Below are positions 10,570 through 22,117 of a stretch of DNA of 64,000 bases, piece after piece. Origin of the DNA: Isoetes taiwanensis (taxonomy: Eukaryota; Streptophyta; Lycopodiopsida; Isoetales; Isoetaceae); the NCBI GenBank assembly GCA_021234155.1, contig JAJEKV010000011.1, positions 12,439,255 through 12,503,254 of the forward strand. The letters are read 5' to 3'. Made by a program: the position numbers and the translations under genes. Numbering within the stretch: the stretch's first letter is position 1; each line of letters opens with the position of its first letter. The notes beneath the pieces are model-generated. The model did no database searches. It had not been told where the DNA came from and worked only from the letters and a program-made list of their open reading frames with translations.

Positions 10570-11290
10570 GGCCAGCCTAGATACCAGCTGGGGTAGCAAA
10601 TTAGGCGGGTGCCCAATTTGACACCCTAGGTAGATGTGCATAGCCAAAGTAGATTCCACCTGGGGTAGCAAATTGGGCGGGTGCCCAATTTGACACCCTA
10701 GGTAGATGTGCATGGCCAAAATAGATTCCACCTGGGGTAGCAAATTGGGCAGGTGCCAATTTGACACCCTAGGTAGATGTGTATGGCCAAAGTAGATTCC
10801 ACCTGGAGTAGCAAATTGGGTAGGTGCCCAATTTGACACCCTACGTAGATGTGTATGGCCAAAGTAGATTCCACCTGGGGTAGCAAATTGGGCGGGTGCC
10901 CAATTTGATACCCTAGGTAGATGTGTATGGCCAACCTAGATTCCACCTGGGGTAGCAAATTGGGCGTGTGCCCAATTGACCCCCTAAGTAACTGTGTATG
11001 GCCATCATAGATACCACCTGGGTTAGCAAATTGGGCGGGTGCCCAATTTGACCCCCGAAATAACTGTGTATGGCCAGCTTAGATACCAACTGGGGTAGCA
11101 AATTGGGCGGGTGCCCAATTTGACCCCCTAAGTAAATGTCTATGACCAGCCCAGATACCACCTAGGGTAGCAAATTGGGTGGTTGCCAATTTAACCCCCT
11201 AATAAATGTCTATAGCCAGCCCAGATACCACCTGGGGTAGCAAATTGGGCAGTTGTTCAATTTGCCCCCCAGGTAGATGTGTCTCGCACA
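10570..11290. repeat. 72-bp minisatellite, about ten units (Q1)
   Basis: Each unit contains CCACCTGGGGTAGCAAATTG then GGCGGGTGCCCAATTTGA and a TAGGTAGATGTGTATGGCC part. I count about ten units at a period of 72 or close to it; later units diverge, with TAAGTAACTGTG and TAAGTAAATGTC variants. As 72 is a multiple of three, minus-strand frames stay open with a 24-residue repeat (LPQVESTLAIHIYLGCQIG type). Nothing indicates that this is translated. Confidence 0.9.
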
Positions 11291-11329
11291 ATTTGACCCC
11301 CGAGGTAGATCTGGTCTTACTTGGCTCTG

Positions 11330-12480
11330 GATCTGATTCAATTTTTTGTGCAGGAGGTGTACCTATTCAAGGACGGTCGGGCAGTTGCCAAAGGATCCGT
11401 GGGAGACAGGGAACGATGCCATTTTAAAGACATCCCAGATTGACTTGTGAGTGTTGGTGTTCTAGCTGTGTTTGAGGGGCACTATATTCTCTCCTGGCCT
11501 TCCAGATGCAAAAACATTAGGAGAGGCCCTGGAGTCCTTCATACTCTAGAGGGAAGGTAATATCCACGACTCCAATGTGGTGGATGTGCCATCGACATCC
11601 AAAAGACAGACAGCGCGTGGGAAGTAGCACAAACACTATGGCGCTAACAAGGTACACGCTACTTGAGACAGACTGCAAAATTTGGCACTCTTGTGATGCC
11701 ATCCCTGCAGGAAAGGGCTTTATATCCTTCACTGGTCCAGATGATGCAGTATATAATCAGTTCTTGGGTATGAAGACCGTAGGAGTGTCTGTTACTGAGG
11801 GCTTTCCCCTTCCGACTGAGGTGAATTTCCGGTGTCAGGCATGTTTGACAGGCCTAAAGTAGGCATGCTTGTGAGGTGGAATAATGATCTTGTTAAGGTT
11901 ATGGGAGTGAAGGGGTATGATATTTTAAGTGCAACACCAGTAGAACAATGATACGACATCAAGCCAGGGTAGCTCGGAGCTTGAGAAGCATCCGCAATAC
12001 GAGAAGCGTACATAGACCTTCCATTTTCGTCAGTCAAAAAAGGTACTAAAGCCTCCAAAGATCGATCGGCTCACAACCAATGAAGCCATCTTGAGGTATA
12101 GGAAGACCATGTGTTGCAAACAGAGATGTTGTGAGAAATTCACTAGGGATCAAGGTATAAACATGCGAAAGGATTTCCTCGCCATGAAATCGAGTGACAG
12201 GGTCACTTTTGTGTATGATATGTTAGGCAACAATATGAAGGGCAGAAGGGTCCATCGACTAGTCTTGCAAGGCATGATTTGTCTGTGAGAGAGCTTGGTA
12301 TCTTGGTCTTGGGATTTCAAAATCGGGGTATCTCAAGTGGAAGGCACAATTCCGCTTTGGTGCTCGCAAAGCTGGGCGTGGTCATGGAAACTGTACTTCC
12401 ATGGGATATGGATATGGTAGCTCGGGGGAGTGGCCTTGAACGTTGGTCTTGGTGGACTAGCATGGGTGTGTGAGAAGGGC
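11330..12480 (+). pseudogene. DUF7869-type gene, N-terminal part (truncated copy in Q1)
   Basis: The clearest part is 12080-12470: CCKQRCCEKFTRDQ, then KDFLAMKSSDRVTFVYDML and VHRLVLQG. After one frameshift near 12283 a second frame reads WYLGLGISKSGYLKWKAQFR and RKAGRGHGN. A Cys-rich start, a +RxF+ segment and a VC/LGISK..Y..K segment ending in HGN is the N-terminal layout I associate with the DUF7869 family. Upstream, 11575-11862 is an open frame of unknown identity (DAIPAGKGFISFTGPDD). The copy stops at 12670, before the catalytic half. Compare 22860-25218, where the gene continues. Confidence 0.55.
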
Positions 12481-12675
12481 AAACTAATAGCATGGCAAGG
12501 CAATTAAATGGCAATTGTAATGGTTATGGTCAAATAATATCTATTAAGCCAAGCTAATCTCCTTGATAATATCCCAGTCCAAAAATAGTAGTTTTAAAAA
12601 GGCCAACTTCAAAAAATCATATCTCATGGAATATAAGTCAGATTATGGCGATCTAGGGCTCATTGGAAAGCCCTA

Positions 12676-13045
12676 GATGGGTAATTTCACATGATTCACG
12701 GATTCATCTACACTTACCAACAACATGTTGTTGCCTAGTGGCGTGACGTTAAAACAACTATCTATGCATTATAAGCATAGGCGCTCCTCTCTACGACCTC
12801 CAGTTCAGGAATACTAATGTCCATTGCATCACCATAGTCCAACATCACCAATGTGGTCTCCGTCACCATCACATTTACATCACTATTAAGGGAGCTCAAG
12901 TCTGCTATACTACCCTTCCTTGTTCCCACCATAATGCCATATGTTGGTAACTCTTCATCTTCAATCTAGTCCTCGTGATGATCATCAACATGGATTGGCG
13001 AATTAAATGGAGATTGGGGCGTATAAGTTGCTTTTTTATCAACTT
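12676..13045. repeat. Second copy of 9613-9985, separated from its continuation by LINE-R
   Basis: ATGGGTAATTTCACATGATTC to the CAACTT stretch matches 9613-9985 and 38365-38736. The match resumes after LINE-R at about 18405 and continues to 18895. It therefore represents one 850-bp duplicate interrupted by the LINE. Confidence 0.85.
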
Positions 13046-13069
13046 CCTGCCTCTTGCCCATGCTCTTTC

Positions 13070-13215
13070 ACATTCTCTCTCTAGCGCCTAGCACATTCTC
13101 TCTCTAGCGCCTAGCACATTCTCTCTCTAGCGCTCTCTGACCTCACTTTCTCTCTCTAGCGCCTAGCACATTCTCTCTCTAGCGCTCTCTGACCTCACTT
13201 TCTCTCTCTAGCGCC
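13070..13215. repeat. ~23-bp tandem repeats at the 5' end of LINE-R
   Basis: Repeated ATTCTCTCTCTAGCGCCTAG units, some with a GCTCTCTGACCTCACTTTCT variant. The run is followed by two copies of CCCCCACAGGGTTGAAC. Repeats at this position in some LINEs act as promoter monomers; that role is only an inference here. Confidence 0.7.
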
Positions 13216-13372
13216 TCCCCCCCACAGGGTTGAACCTCCCCCCCACAGGGTTGAACCCCCCCAAACCCCCCCGTGCCAACCACTGAGGGCGGGCATCGTT
13301 TGTGCTTTTAAACATCTTCCAATTCTTCATAGCACTTTAGTTCTTTAATCCCCATCCATACCATACAACTTC

Positions 13373-14890
13373 ATGGCCGCTTTTGTAGCCCCTTGCCCGC
13401 ACCCCCATTTGGAGGGGAGACATTCCCAGTCCCCCGGCCCCCACCCCACAGGAGAACCGGGGGAGGGCTGCCACAAAACCCCCCCCGTCGATAACAAAGA
13501 CAGGGGAGAAACCTCTTCCATGAGGAGGGAAGCCCGGCGAAGGCCCAATCACGAGATTGGCTCTGGGAGATGGATGAAGGCTGCTCAAGCTTCGACCACA
13601 GTGCTGAGGCGAGGGCCATGAAACAAATTGGAGGAACAGTCGAATAATAACGAACCCGATTGCGGGATTGACAAAGCGAGAGATACAATCCTCGGCATCC
13701 CATGTGCTCAAAAGACGGTTAGCGTGGAAAGGCAATGGGTTCTGAGACATGGAGACCCGCGATGCGGCCGGTTTAGAAGACGGGCTTCCGCTTTGGCCCA
13801 CTTTGAGAGGCAACAGATAAGCGGGGCCTTGCCGACTTATGAGCTTCGCGTGGATTCCCTCCTCACCACCGTGGAGACTATGGCATCGCGACAAGCGGGG
13901 TGTGGGCGAGGATACGATGGCAACTATTTCCCGCCTTAAGTCGGAAGTCGAGGGTATGCCACCGTGATCTGACAGGCTTGTCAGAACCATCGTCGAAACC
14001 AGCAGCGGTGAGAACCCCGCAGAGGTAGGGCTGAGACACAAGATCGGGGAGATCCGGGGAGCTCAAAGCAACCATTGCCCGGCAAAGGCGGCGGCCCTCG
14101 TGCTTTCGGGTCCATGAACACCGGCCTTTGCACAAATGAGTTGGCCAGCGTGAGAGATTCCAACGAGCTAGGCTCCCCGACTCCGAGCGGCGGAGGCTCG
14201 CAACGAGGGGACAGCCAAAGCGCCTGCGTGCCCCCCAGCCCACAATTCGCCAAACAAAGCGGTGAGGCCGCCGCCACCTCCTCCATCTCGCACACCACAC
14301 CCCTCGGCGTGAGCAGCCCACACTCCCGGCCAGCAGTCACCACCTGGCGGACTAATGTTGCCCCTGCCCTTCGGTGGCGGGGAAGGCGGGGCAGCCGCGC
14401 CATAATGTGGTGGTCGTGGACTTTCAGAGGGGAGGGGAAGATCTCACCAAAGTTTATGAGGATGAATCCTATCTCTAATGGCATTCCCATGCCCGGTACA
14501 AATTGCTAGAGCGAAGCCGCAGGGCTCGTGCCTGAATCACCCGCGATGTTGTCACCTTCCACGGTGGCGGACATCGCGAGTGAAGAGCCATCTGGCGTCG
14601 TAGTAGACAACTGGAAGGGACCGCTCGTATGTTGACGAGGATCTCACCCGATACACAGGAGTCCACCCGGCGGCCGGGCCCGTGTCGGGGGCGTCCGCCG
14701 GGGAAGGGGGGCTGCGAGCCTTGTCGGGGGGCAAGCTTGCATTTTCGGGCGCCGCTGAGGTAGCCGAGGCAATGCGTCGGTTCTTCTTCTTCTTCTTCGC
14801 GGTACCCCTACCCTCACCTCCCTGCTCCCCCGCTCCCGGATCAAGCCGCTTTCAGCGCCGCACACCGCCCCCCGCAACCGGGATAGATCA
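13373..14890 (+). pseudogene. LINE-R 5' region, possible ORF1
   Basis: A GC-rich stretch with partially open frames on both strands. The + strand piece 14075-14509 is Ser/Gly/Pro-rich (MPGKGGGPRAFGSMNTG at its start). No RNA-recognition or zinc-knuckle motif is recognisable. Position between the 5' repeats and the endonuclease is the only reason to call it ORF1. The minus-strand frames of 147-234 residues in this stretch I regard as composition artefacts. Confidence 0.3.
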
Positions 14891-14895
14891 TCGAA

Positions 14896-15417
14896 ATGCC
14901 CACATCAATGCCGGCAAATAGGAACTGTACCTCCGGATGGTGTCTTGAACCGGTCGGGGCTTCCCGCGTAAAAGCGAGAGTCTCAACTCTATTGCACCGG
15001 ATATGGATCTCTTTCCTCATGGAAACATGGGAGCATGCAGGGCACAGACTGCCAGACCTCCCAGGCTATCTGCATTTCTCGGTGTTCAATGAGTGCACAG
15101 GCAAGCGAGGGCATGGCGGGGTTGCCTGCTACTACCGTGCAACCTTGAGGCACTCAGTCTCGTTGCACAAAACAGACAGGTACAATCGCTACTTGTGGGT
15201 GCGCGTGCAGCATGACAGTGGCGACACTCTCCTCATAGCAGCATGCTACTTTCCACATGCCGAGAGCAACTTTTATAACACTCATTCAGATGTGGATCGA
15301 TTGGAGCCTTATGTCGATCTATATGATGACATACAGCAGCACAAACAGTTGGGCAGGGTTATGTTGCTTGGCGACTTTAATGCACCGCCGAGCCGAAAGC
15401 GGCGTTCCAAAATTTGA
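14896..15417 (+). pseudogene. LINE-R ORF2: APE-like endonuclease domain
   Basis: The frame contains FLMETWEHAGHRLPDLPGY, a GHGGVACYY stretch, LLIAACYFPHAESNF, HSDVDRLEPYVDLYDD and, at the end, LGDFNAPP. GDFN is a conserved Mg-binding/catalytic-site motif of the exonuclease-endonuclease-phosphatase fold. The N-terminal SWNCRG motif is not legible in this frame (14935-14975 reads WCLEPVGASR where LINE-L has VSWNCRGFP), so the start is damaged. The frame ends at a stop at 15417, and further ORF2 sequence follows in shifted frames. Confidence 0.8.
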
Positions 15418-16125
15418 GCCCCCGCGGGAGGACGCCTTGCAGCTGAACCCCGGCAGGTGGCTTGGTCAAGGATATCGATGACGACCATATTTCGCTTATG
15501 GTAGGCGCTTCTTTGTTCTTTGGGTAGTATCTTTGACCTGGTTATCTGTAATGGGTTGGTGCAATGGCCGTCTTCCAGCTGCTGCACTTGTAGACAGGAG
15601 AACCAAGGGGGCGGCTCCAGTGTGGTGGATTATCTGCTGGTTGAGGAACGGGGTCTGCACCTGGTTACTCATTTTTCCATCGGACGCATACACTTTCGGA
15701 CGCAGGGAAGTAGACTCACCACCGCCCCTGCTTCATGCATCTCCGGTGGGAAGCTCCCCGCACCTATCGCCTCAACACACCGGGTGCCCCTTTGCGCTTG
15801 GACTACGACCGCAGGGGGACCTATGCCCACCGCTTGAGCATGATCTCAAGGGGCTGGCCGCAACTCCCCACACTTCAAGAACAATGCCGCTCACCGACTC
15901 ACCCTTCGGCGGGCTGCAGAAAGATGCTTTGGGAGAGGCCGCTCACGGCAAGCCTCAGGCACCACCACCTTCCCCCGCAACCGATGGTTTGATGATGAGT
16001 GTCGGGAGCTCAAACGCACACTCCGGCAAGTCACTGATCCCATCTCTCGCCCACAGGCCGTCAGTCAATACCGTTCCTTTCTCAAGAACAAGAAGGCCAG
16101 ATACCTCGCAGAGCATCAGCAACAG

Positions 16126-17328
16126 ATGTTTGGTCTCCTGGACCGGCACCCCAGGACATTCTGGAGAAGGGTCTTGAGCAAGCCTGCACAGCCCACGGGG
16201 AACATCACCTCGGAGCAATGGGTACAGTACTTGCAACAGCTGTATGACCCGCTCGGGGGCCGGGCACCAGTCCCTCCACAGATAGGCATGGCTCTGGTTA
16301 TCACAGAGGGGGATGTCATCATGGGCCTACAGCGCCTAGCTAATGGGAAGGCAGCAGATTTAGATGGCATGCAGGCAGAGCTTCTGAAATGGGCTGGGCC
16401 TCCACTGGTGCCTGTTCTCACGGCATTGTTCAATAAAGCATTGCGAGAAGGCTTCCCTACGCAATGGACCACTAGTAGAGTAGTGCCCATATACAAAGCA
16501 GGGGACCCTCAATGTCCGGCCAACTACCGCACTATTATGGTCAGCTCTCTCTTTGCAAAACTGTTGGCTGGCATCCTTGAGCAAATGACCCGACAATATG
16601 GGCGAGGAAACGGAGGTGCGAGCTCTTACTGGCGCAGTTTTTCGCCCGGACATTCCACCATTGATCATATCTTCACTCTGTGCACATTGATTGAAGATAG
16701 CAGGAATCGCCGGCAGAAACTGTACTGTTGTTTCGTGGATTTTGCAAAGGCATTCGACCACGATTACCCAGAATAAGCTATGGGACCCGTTAAGCGGCGG
16801 TAGGGGACCCCCCTGGACTTGCAGAATGCAGTATATAGGCTGTACGAGGCATGCTCAGGCCGTATCACATCAGCAGCACAGCCGGTGACCAGTAGCATTG
16901 GAGTGCGTCAGGGTTGCCCCCTCTCCCCCACACTCTTTGGCCTGTACATTGATCAGTTGGAAGATTGGCTCTCTGAGCATGGAGGTGCGGGCGCACATAT
17001 CATGCATCACACAATCCGGCAACTCATATATGCTGACGATGTCAACCTCATGGCCTATACTCCAGAGGACATGCAACGTCACCTGGATGCTCTTGACACT
17101 TTTTGCCAATTCACTGGCATGCAAGTTAACTTGGCCAAAACTAGGGTGCTGCTAGTTGCATCATCCCGTCGACCAAAGGCTTCCCACATTCACTTACCGG
17201 GGCAAGAGGTAGAGGTGGCTCCGACCTACAAGTACTTGGGGATTGAGTTCTCAACTACCACCCATTGGGATGCGGCTATCGGGTTGTCGGGTCACCTGGG
17301 GTTGGAAAGCACTATATGCCATGCGTAA
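16126..17328 (+). pseudogene. LINE-R ORF2: reverse transcriptase
   Basis: Two adjacent frames cover the palm and fingers: ADLDGMQAELLKWAGPP, VVPIYKAGDP, NYRTIMVSSLFAKLL, GHSTIDHIFTL and CFVDFAKAFD in the first (to 16776); IGVRQGCPLSPTLFGLYIDQ and LIYADDVNLMAY, with MQVNLAKTRVLL and YKYLGIEF in the second (16819-17328). The two catalytic Asp of YADD are intact at about 17029-17040. A frameshift near 16770 and stops downstream disable the copy. Downstream, 18010-18110 reads EDECHALRTCPKFAHIRRRY, the zinc-knuckle end of ORF2. Confidence 0.85.
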
Positions 17329-18408
17329 CAACAGACCACAAAGGCGAGTTGTATGCCCGGGGTCACCATCACATTTGTTTGGGCCTTGGTTGAGCCGCCC
17401 TTTTGTATGGGGCAGAAGTTTGGGGTCCAGTGATATCCCTCAACACCCGGAATGACCTCGGCGGTCGCGAAAGGCCTTCTTGGCACGGGCCCCAGGGGTG
17501 AAGTCCACGCCTTCGTGCATCCTACTCCAGAGACAGATTTCTACCCCTTCAACGGGCTGCATTGGAACGCCATATCGTTTACTTCCAAAAGGTGGTCGCT
17601 ATGGCTGATACACGCTTGCCCGCCTTGCTTTGGCCACGGCAATGGGTCCCCAACGCTGAAATCCTGCTGGAAAGACAAGCGGGCTCGCTGGTTCTCACGC
17701 CGGGGGTGTCGCGAGCAAACGATGTGTCCAGTCGACAAAGAAAGATCGCGAGGCACTTAAACTATACCTTGATGCTACTTTCCTTCAGTCGTGGGATGCC
17801 GAGGCTCGACACATGTTAAAGGCTGGCACACTATCGGCAACAGAAGTCAATCCTAGGCTCACAAGAGGCCCACACCAAGTGCTTGTACACCCAAATACCC
17901 ATGAAGAAACGGGCTTATAGCTTCCATTCGCCGCGGGGCACATCGCCTCCGCGTTGAAAACAGGCGTTGGGCTCGTGAAGCACGGGAGCAAAGGCTTTGC
18001 GGTGTTGCCACCGGTAGCGATTGAGGATGAATGTCATGCCCTCCGGACCTGCCCGAAATTTGCCCATATCCGAAGGCGATATGTTCGATTACTAGTGCAC
18101 GCCACCGTTGCATCAGTTATTGGCTACGGCGTCAGTGGGTTTGTTGGGGTCATACCTCCAGGAGGTTATGGATGCACGGACTCGTTTGTGTCCTACGGGA
18201 CGGTATTGAACTGTCCTATGCAATTGTACAGTGTGCCAGCAGGCTTATTACTGCTAAGGTTTTTCCCTCGAAAACCCTTCGGGGCGGGGGTTTTTTAATC
18301 CTGTCAGTAATATGCTTGCTGCTCTCTTTTTTGTTTGGGTCCCATAGGCCAATTGGTCTCCGTGGACGCTAAAAACCTATTCTATTCTATTCTATTCTAT
18401 TCTATTCT

Positions 18409-20503
18409 CTCTGTGAGAGTGACAATGGTGATTCTAAGGGAACATATTCATCAGCATCATCCTCAAGCAAACCTTCGCCCAAATACGCACCCTCCTCGAA
18501 GCTAACTGCAACAAACTCCTATCTTGATTGTTAATAATCTTCAATCTATTTTGTATTCTCTTCCTCTATCATAACCCTTGTACTTGCAACAAGCAACACG
18601 TAAGTTCTTCTTCAACAACAAACGCGTCATACCGAAATTAACACCAAAGTTACAGCTGCATAGCAATAGTATTGAGCTTTCTAGCCACAATATTGAGGTT
18701 TCTGTTTTTTGGAGGCATGATTTTTAGATTTTACTAATAATAGAAAATGGTACACGCCTTCTTACAGGCTCCAGAATGGGCCAGATCAGAATTGCTCATG
18801 GTCCCCAATGTGTAGAAAAAGAAGTTGTGTGCATACTAGAATTATAACTGATGTCTTTCCACAAGCGAGCTACTATAGAGAATCGATCAAGGACGCTTAC
18901 AGCTCTGATAGTTTCTTGCACACCATATCAACAACTGCTTCGCCATTTTCATCATGATAAGAGTACTTGGACGAGCTAAAATGATGAAGACACATGCTTC
19001 TGCAGAATCAGTACTATTAGAGAATACTTTCTCATTTCCCTTCCTTCCTATGACCTTTACATCATAATCACTTCTTCCTACAAGATTTAGAAAACCACAT
19101 GTCTCCCTTGTAGCAATCAAGAGATGTTATGCATCTCTAAAAAGTTCTATCTTTTTAGCTGAAACCATTCATTTAGCAAATAATGGTTACTAGTTTTCAT
19201 AAGTCTCAAATATCAAAACCACAATGGAATTTTGGCAATTTGCAGAAAGTTAACAATACTACGTTGAAACAATAAGCAAATACATCGAAACCGTTAGATT
19301 TTGACTTGGACTCATCGAAGCCGTTAGATTGCGATATGGAATAAAAATAAGGGTGAGATTCTACTGCCGCAAATGGCATTTCTGTGTTTCACCCGAACTG
19401 CCTACCCTCAAAAAATGGAACTGCCCTTGCTCGATTCCATTACAAAAATCGTCTCTGGCTGAATTGAAGTCGTGGAGTAAATCGGTCGGTTACTAGTTGT
19501 CCCTGAATTGTTGAACTCGGAAAGGCGAGCGTTGCAGGATTTATCTGGAGGTAAAGGGTTTTATGGTTATATTCCGCTCGATTTTGATGCTCTCTTCTCT
19601 GTGCATCAGCCATTGAACTTTTGGATTTTTGTTAGTTCTCCCCATAAAAAAGCTCATCAAAGGATCTTCTGTTTGACCTAATTTTTAGCATTGCTTTGTA
19701 CCTTCATATCTGCCTGTTTAGACTCATGAGCTATCGTGTCATTCATAAAATTTTCATCATGCACGAGTATAGCTGTCCGGAGGTTTAGAACAAGATTCTA
19801 TTTACATGGCTATGGCAGAAACTAGCATTTTTACAAAAACTGTTTAAGGCTGTCAATGCTGATTGACGTAGGTAGAAATGTTGTTGTCCAGGTTTTAAAA
19901 ATAGTGCAGACTTATGCTCACTTTTTGATCTGCCTCATGTCTTGGTTGTGGCAAGTAATAAACTCAATATACTATATCTTTGGTCTAGTTTTTATATCAT
20001 CATGTGCTCTTATCTCTAGACTGTTGGTTTTTCAGCAGGTGTGACGCGCTTGGGAGGTTACAAGTAGCATTCTATCTGCAGATGCAATTCTCATGAAAGT
20101 AAGTCTATTTTTGGGCAACATTTGCATCATCAATTTTGCTTATGGGTATGGAAAATATACACTGATTGGCCCTGCCACATTGCATATTGGATGACTGGGG
20201 CAACGACAAAAGCCACAATATTCAGAGGAATTGTCACTGAGCTTTACTTGCATTAGGAAGAGGGCATCATGAGAACGTGAAGATAGCATTTGGAAAAAAG
20301 GGAGAATTGAAGTGGAATGGCTATCTCTTGCCAATTCTGCGGGATATTAATTGATCAAAATACACAATATGTCCCTAGCTATCTGTAAGCTTATGTATCT
20401 TCTGCTTTATAACCCGTGGTGCACTTACCTTATTTCCATCAATCTAGGTAGAACTTATGACTCTATTCTATAGTCCTCACAAGGAAGCAGCCTTTTAATA
20501 CTT
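18409..20503. other. Non-coding sequence shared with 38740-40725, with one decayed coding trace
   Basis: After the end of the 9613-10463-like repeat (18895) the sequence matches 39210-40725. At 19120-18887 on the minus strand there is an open stretch with GFLNLVGRSDYDVKVIGRKG; after a frame change it reads SSSKYSYHDENGEAVVDMVC and ends KKLSEL. I do not recognise it, and the middle is deleted in the other copy. Around 19510-19560 on the + strand there is a possible first exon ending in GGAG/GTAAAG. I see no credible gene in the rest. Confidence 0.4.
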
Positions 20504-21024
20504 TTTGGTACACAAATAGAGCACTCTGCCCACTCTGCCCACTGTGCAAGCAAAGGGACGAGACCATTGAGCATTGTTTCTTTTTATGTGTTCATCTCCA
20601 GCCTGTTTGGTCTTGGCTGCTTTCTCTTTTTCATATGACATTGACAAGTCAGCAAGCACTTCTGGCTATTTATCTGGATATTTGGAATAAGTTGTGGAGC
20701 CAAGCATTTCATTTAGCACAGGATGGTTGTTATGGTCCATCTGGAAGCGCAGAAGACTGCGTATCTTTCAGGGTTTGGATATTCCTCCTGCAGTTGTTCT
20801 CCAGGCGCACAAGCTAGAAATGCTAAGGCCTACCATTACTCTTCCTTGCTCCTGCCAAGCGACAGTTGATATTTGAGTCCTATTTGAGTGTGTTGTCTTA
20901 TGTATAGGCTGGTGGTTCTACTCAGTGGATCATGATTATCCTCTGCGACTTTATTTCCCCCTCTGCATTTATATTTTGCTTTTGGCTTGGAGTTTCAATA
21001 AAGTTTGTCGTTCTTCCAAAAAAA
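20504..21024 (+). mobile_element. 5'-truncated LINE 3' end, zinc-knuckle type with poly(A)
   Basis: Homology between the duplicates stops at about 20503. The new sequence reads LCPLCKQRDETIEHCFFLCV (Cys-Cys-His-Cys knuckle), then VWSWLLSLF, and ends AATAAAG plus a 14-base A run at about 21011-21024. This is the same LINE type as 42992-44232. I could not identify a target duplication. Confidence 0.7.
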
Positions 21025-21192
21025 AAAAAAAGACCACACGAATAGACCATAATAATAGACTTTTAAAATAAATGCGCCCCAAAGTTTAAATGCGATTGGA
21101 CATAAGGTTTAAGTATGCCACATGGGGCAAAGTGGGCCACACCATTGCCCCGCCCATTTTTAAATTTAAAATTACATGTGGCCTGACACACT

Positions 21193-21628
21193 CAGGGATA
21201 GGTTCTGTACGTACAAAATTCAAATTCCTGACGTATAAAGTCAAAAAAATATGTATTTTTTAATAAAATACGTATTTAACGTATTTAAACCTCGCCGGCT
21301 GGAAAAAAAAAATTTCGCATACGCGAAAACAACGTGAAAGCGTACGCGAAAATTTTTTCGCGTACGCGAAACAGTGAAAACCGCGTACGCGAACGAAATA
21401 AAAAAAAAAAAAAAATCCGCGTACGCGAAACCTTATGTACTGCGTACGTGAAAAAAATTTTCGCGTACGCTTTCACGTTGTTTTCGCGTACGCGAAATTC
21501 ATTTTTTTTTTTATTTTTTTTTTAAATCCGTATTTTTTTTTTTGAATTTCGCGTACGCGAATTCTTCTGTATCGCGTACGCGAAAATACTTTCTGTATAA
21601 AACGTACAGCGTATTGAACCTATCCCTG
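21193..21628. mobile_element. 436-bp hAT-like MITE with CAGGGATAGGTTC ends
   Basis: The left end CAGGGATAGGTTC is the perfect inverse of the right end GAACCTATCCCTG. Flanks GACACACT (21185-21192) and GACACAAT (21629-21636) match at 7 of 8 bases, as expected for an 8-bp hAT-type duplication, and the CAGGG start also fits hAT. The interior is filled with palindromic TTCGCGTACGCGAA units and A/T runs. No coding capacity. Confidence 0.8.
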
Positions 21629-21636
21629 GACACAAT

Positions 21637-22028
21637 AGTTTTGTAATTAATAACCACGTGGTCGAATGTGAATTTAAATTTTGAAAACTCTCACGTGTCC
21701 AAAATGACACGGGCCCGCCCACTCAAGTTTGAAATATGTTTGATGGTCATTATGGGAAAATTTGAATTTCAAATTATTTTCTGGCGAACAGAGCTGCTTA
21801 GCCATTTGATTCTCACACATTCTTGGGCGGCTTAATATTCTTCTAATTCGCTAGCACTAAACGACTGGCATGCACTTCAGCGAAGGTACATTACTTTCGA
21901 ATAGTATGTTTATTCTTTCGCCCCTGTAGTTTGCATGCGTTGAGACTAGGATTATTCAGTGGCCACTAGCCAATGTAGTGCTTCCATTATGCCAAAATTT
22001 GATGCCTGGATTAATATGGGACATTGTG
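21637..22028. other. No gene seen
   Basis: A single-copy-looking AT-rich stretch between the MITE and block Q2. I see no open frame, repeat or motif that I can support. Confidence 0.5.
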
Positions 22029-22117
22029 GGTGAGGACATTCATGTCATGAAGATTCCCAAATTGTCCCAATAAACAGAGGTTGACAAATGCATGTCCAGT
22101 TCCCTCAATATCTAAAC

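Larger units (their letters stand above)
10468..12670. repeat. Block Q1: 2.2-kb copy of 22029-24235
   Basis: From GGGTGAGGACATTCATGTC to the CATTGGAAAGC stretch the sequence is nearly identical to Q2. On the left it interrupts a sequence that is continuous in the right duplicate at about 39207. On the right it is followed by a second copy of 9613 onwards. So Q1 sits between direct repeats of about 850 bp (9613-10463, and 12676-13045 continued at 18405-18895). Confidence 0.85.
13046..18408 (+). mobile_element. LINE-R: about 5.3-kb non-LTR retrotransposon, probably near full length
   Basis: The insertion is defined by the break in the 9613-10463 homology at about 13046 and its resumption at about 18405. 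Order: a short tandem repeat (13070-13215), a GC-rich region with a possible ORF1, endonuclease (14896-15417), reverse transcriptase (16126-17328), a zinc-knuckle tail (about 18010-18110), a 3' region with GGTCTCCGTGGACGCTAAAA, and a TTCTA repeat tail to 18408. It carries frameshifts in ORF2. It belongs to the same family as LINE-L, 44584-44880 and 55840-55893. Confidence 0.85.

Noticed and set aside
10546-11161. Protein with 24-residue repeats (LPQVESTLAIHIYLGCQ type)
   Set aside because: Produced by the 72-bp minisatellite. Open in more than one frame, no start context or flanking exon; kept only as a finding about the repeat.
13337-14321. Minus-strand open frames of 147 and 234 residues
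   Set aside because: They overlap the GC-rich 5' part of LINE-R on the opposite strand, have no recognisable motif, and overlap one another in different frames.
21285-21600. TTCGCGTACGCGAA repeats as a telomere, origin or operator array
   Set aside because: They lie inside a bounded MITE with inverse ends and an 8-bp flanking duplication, which explains them.
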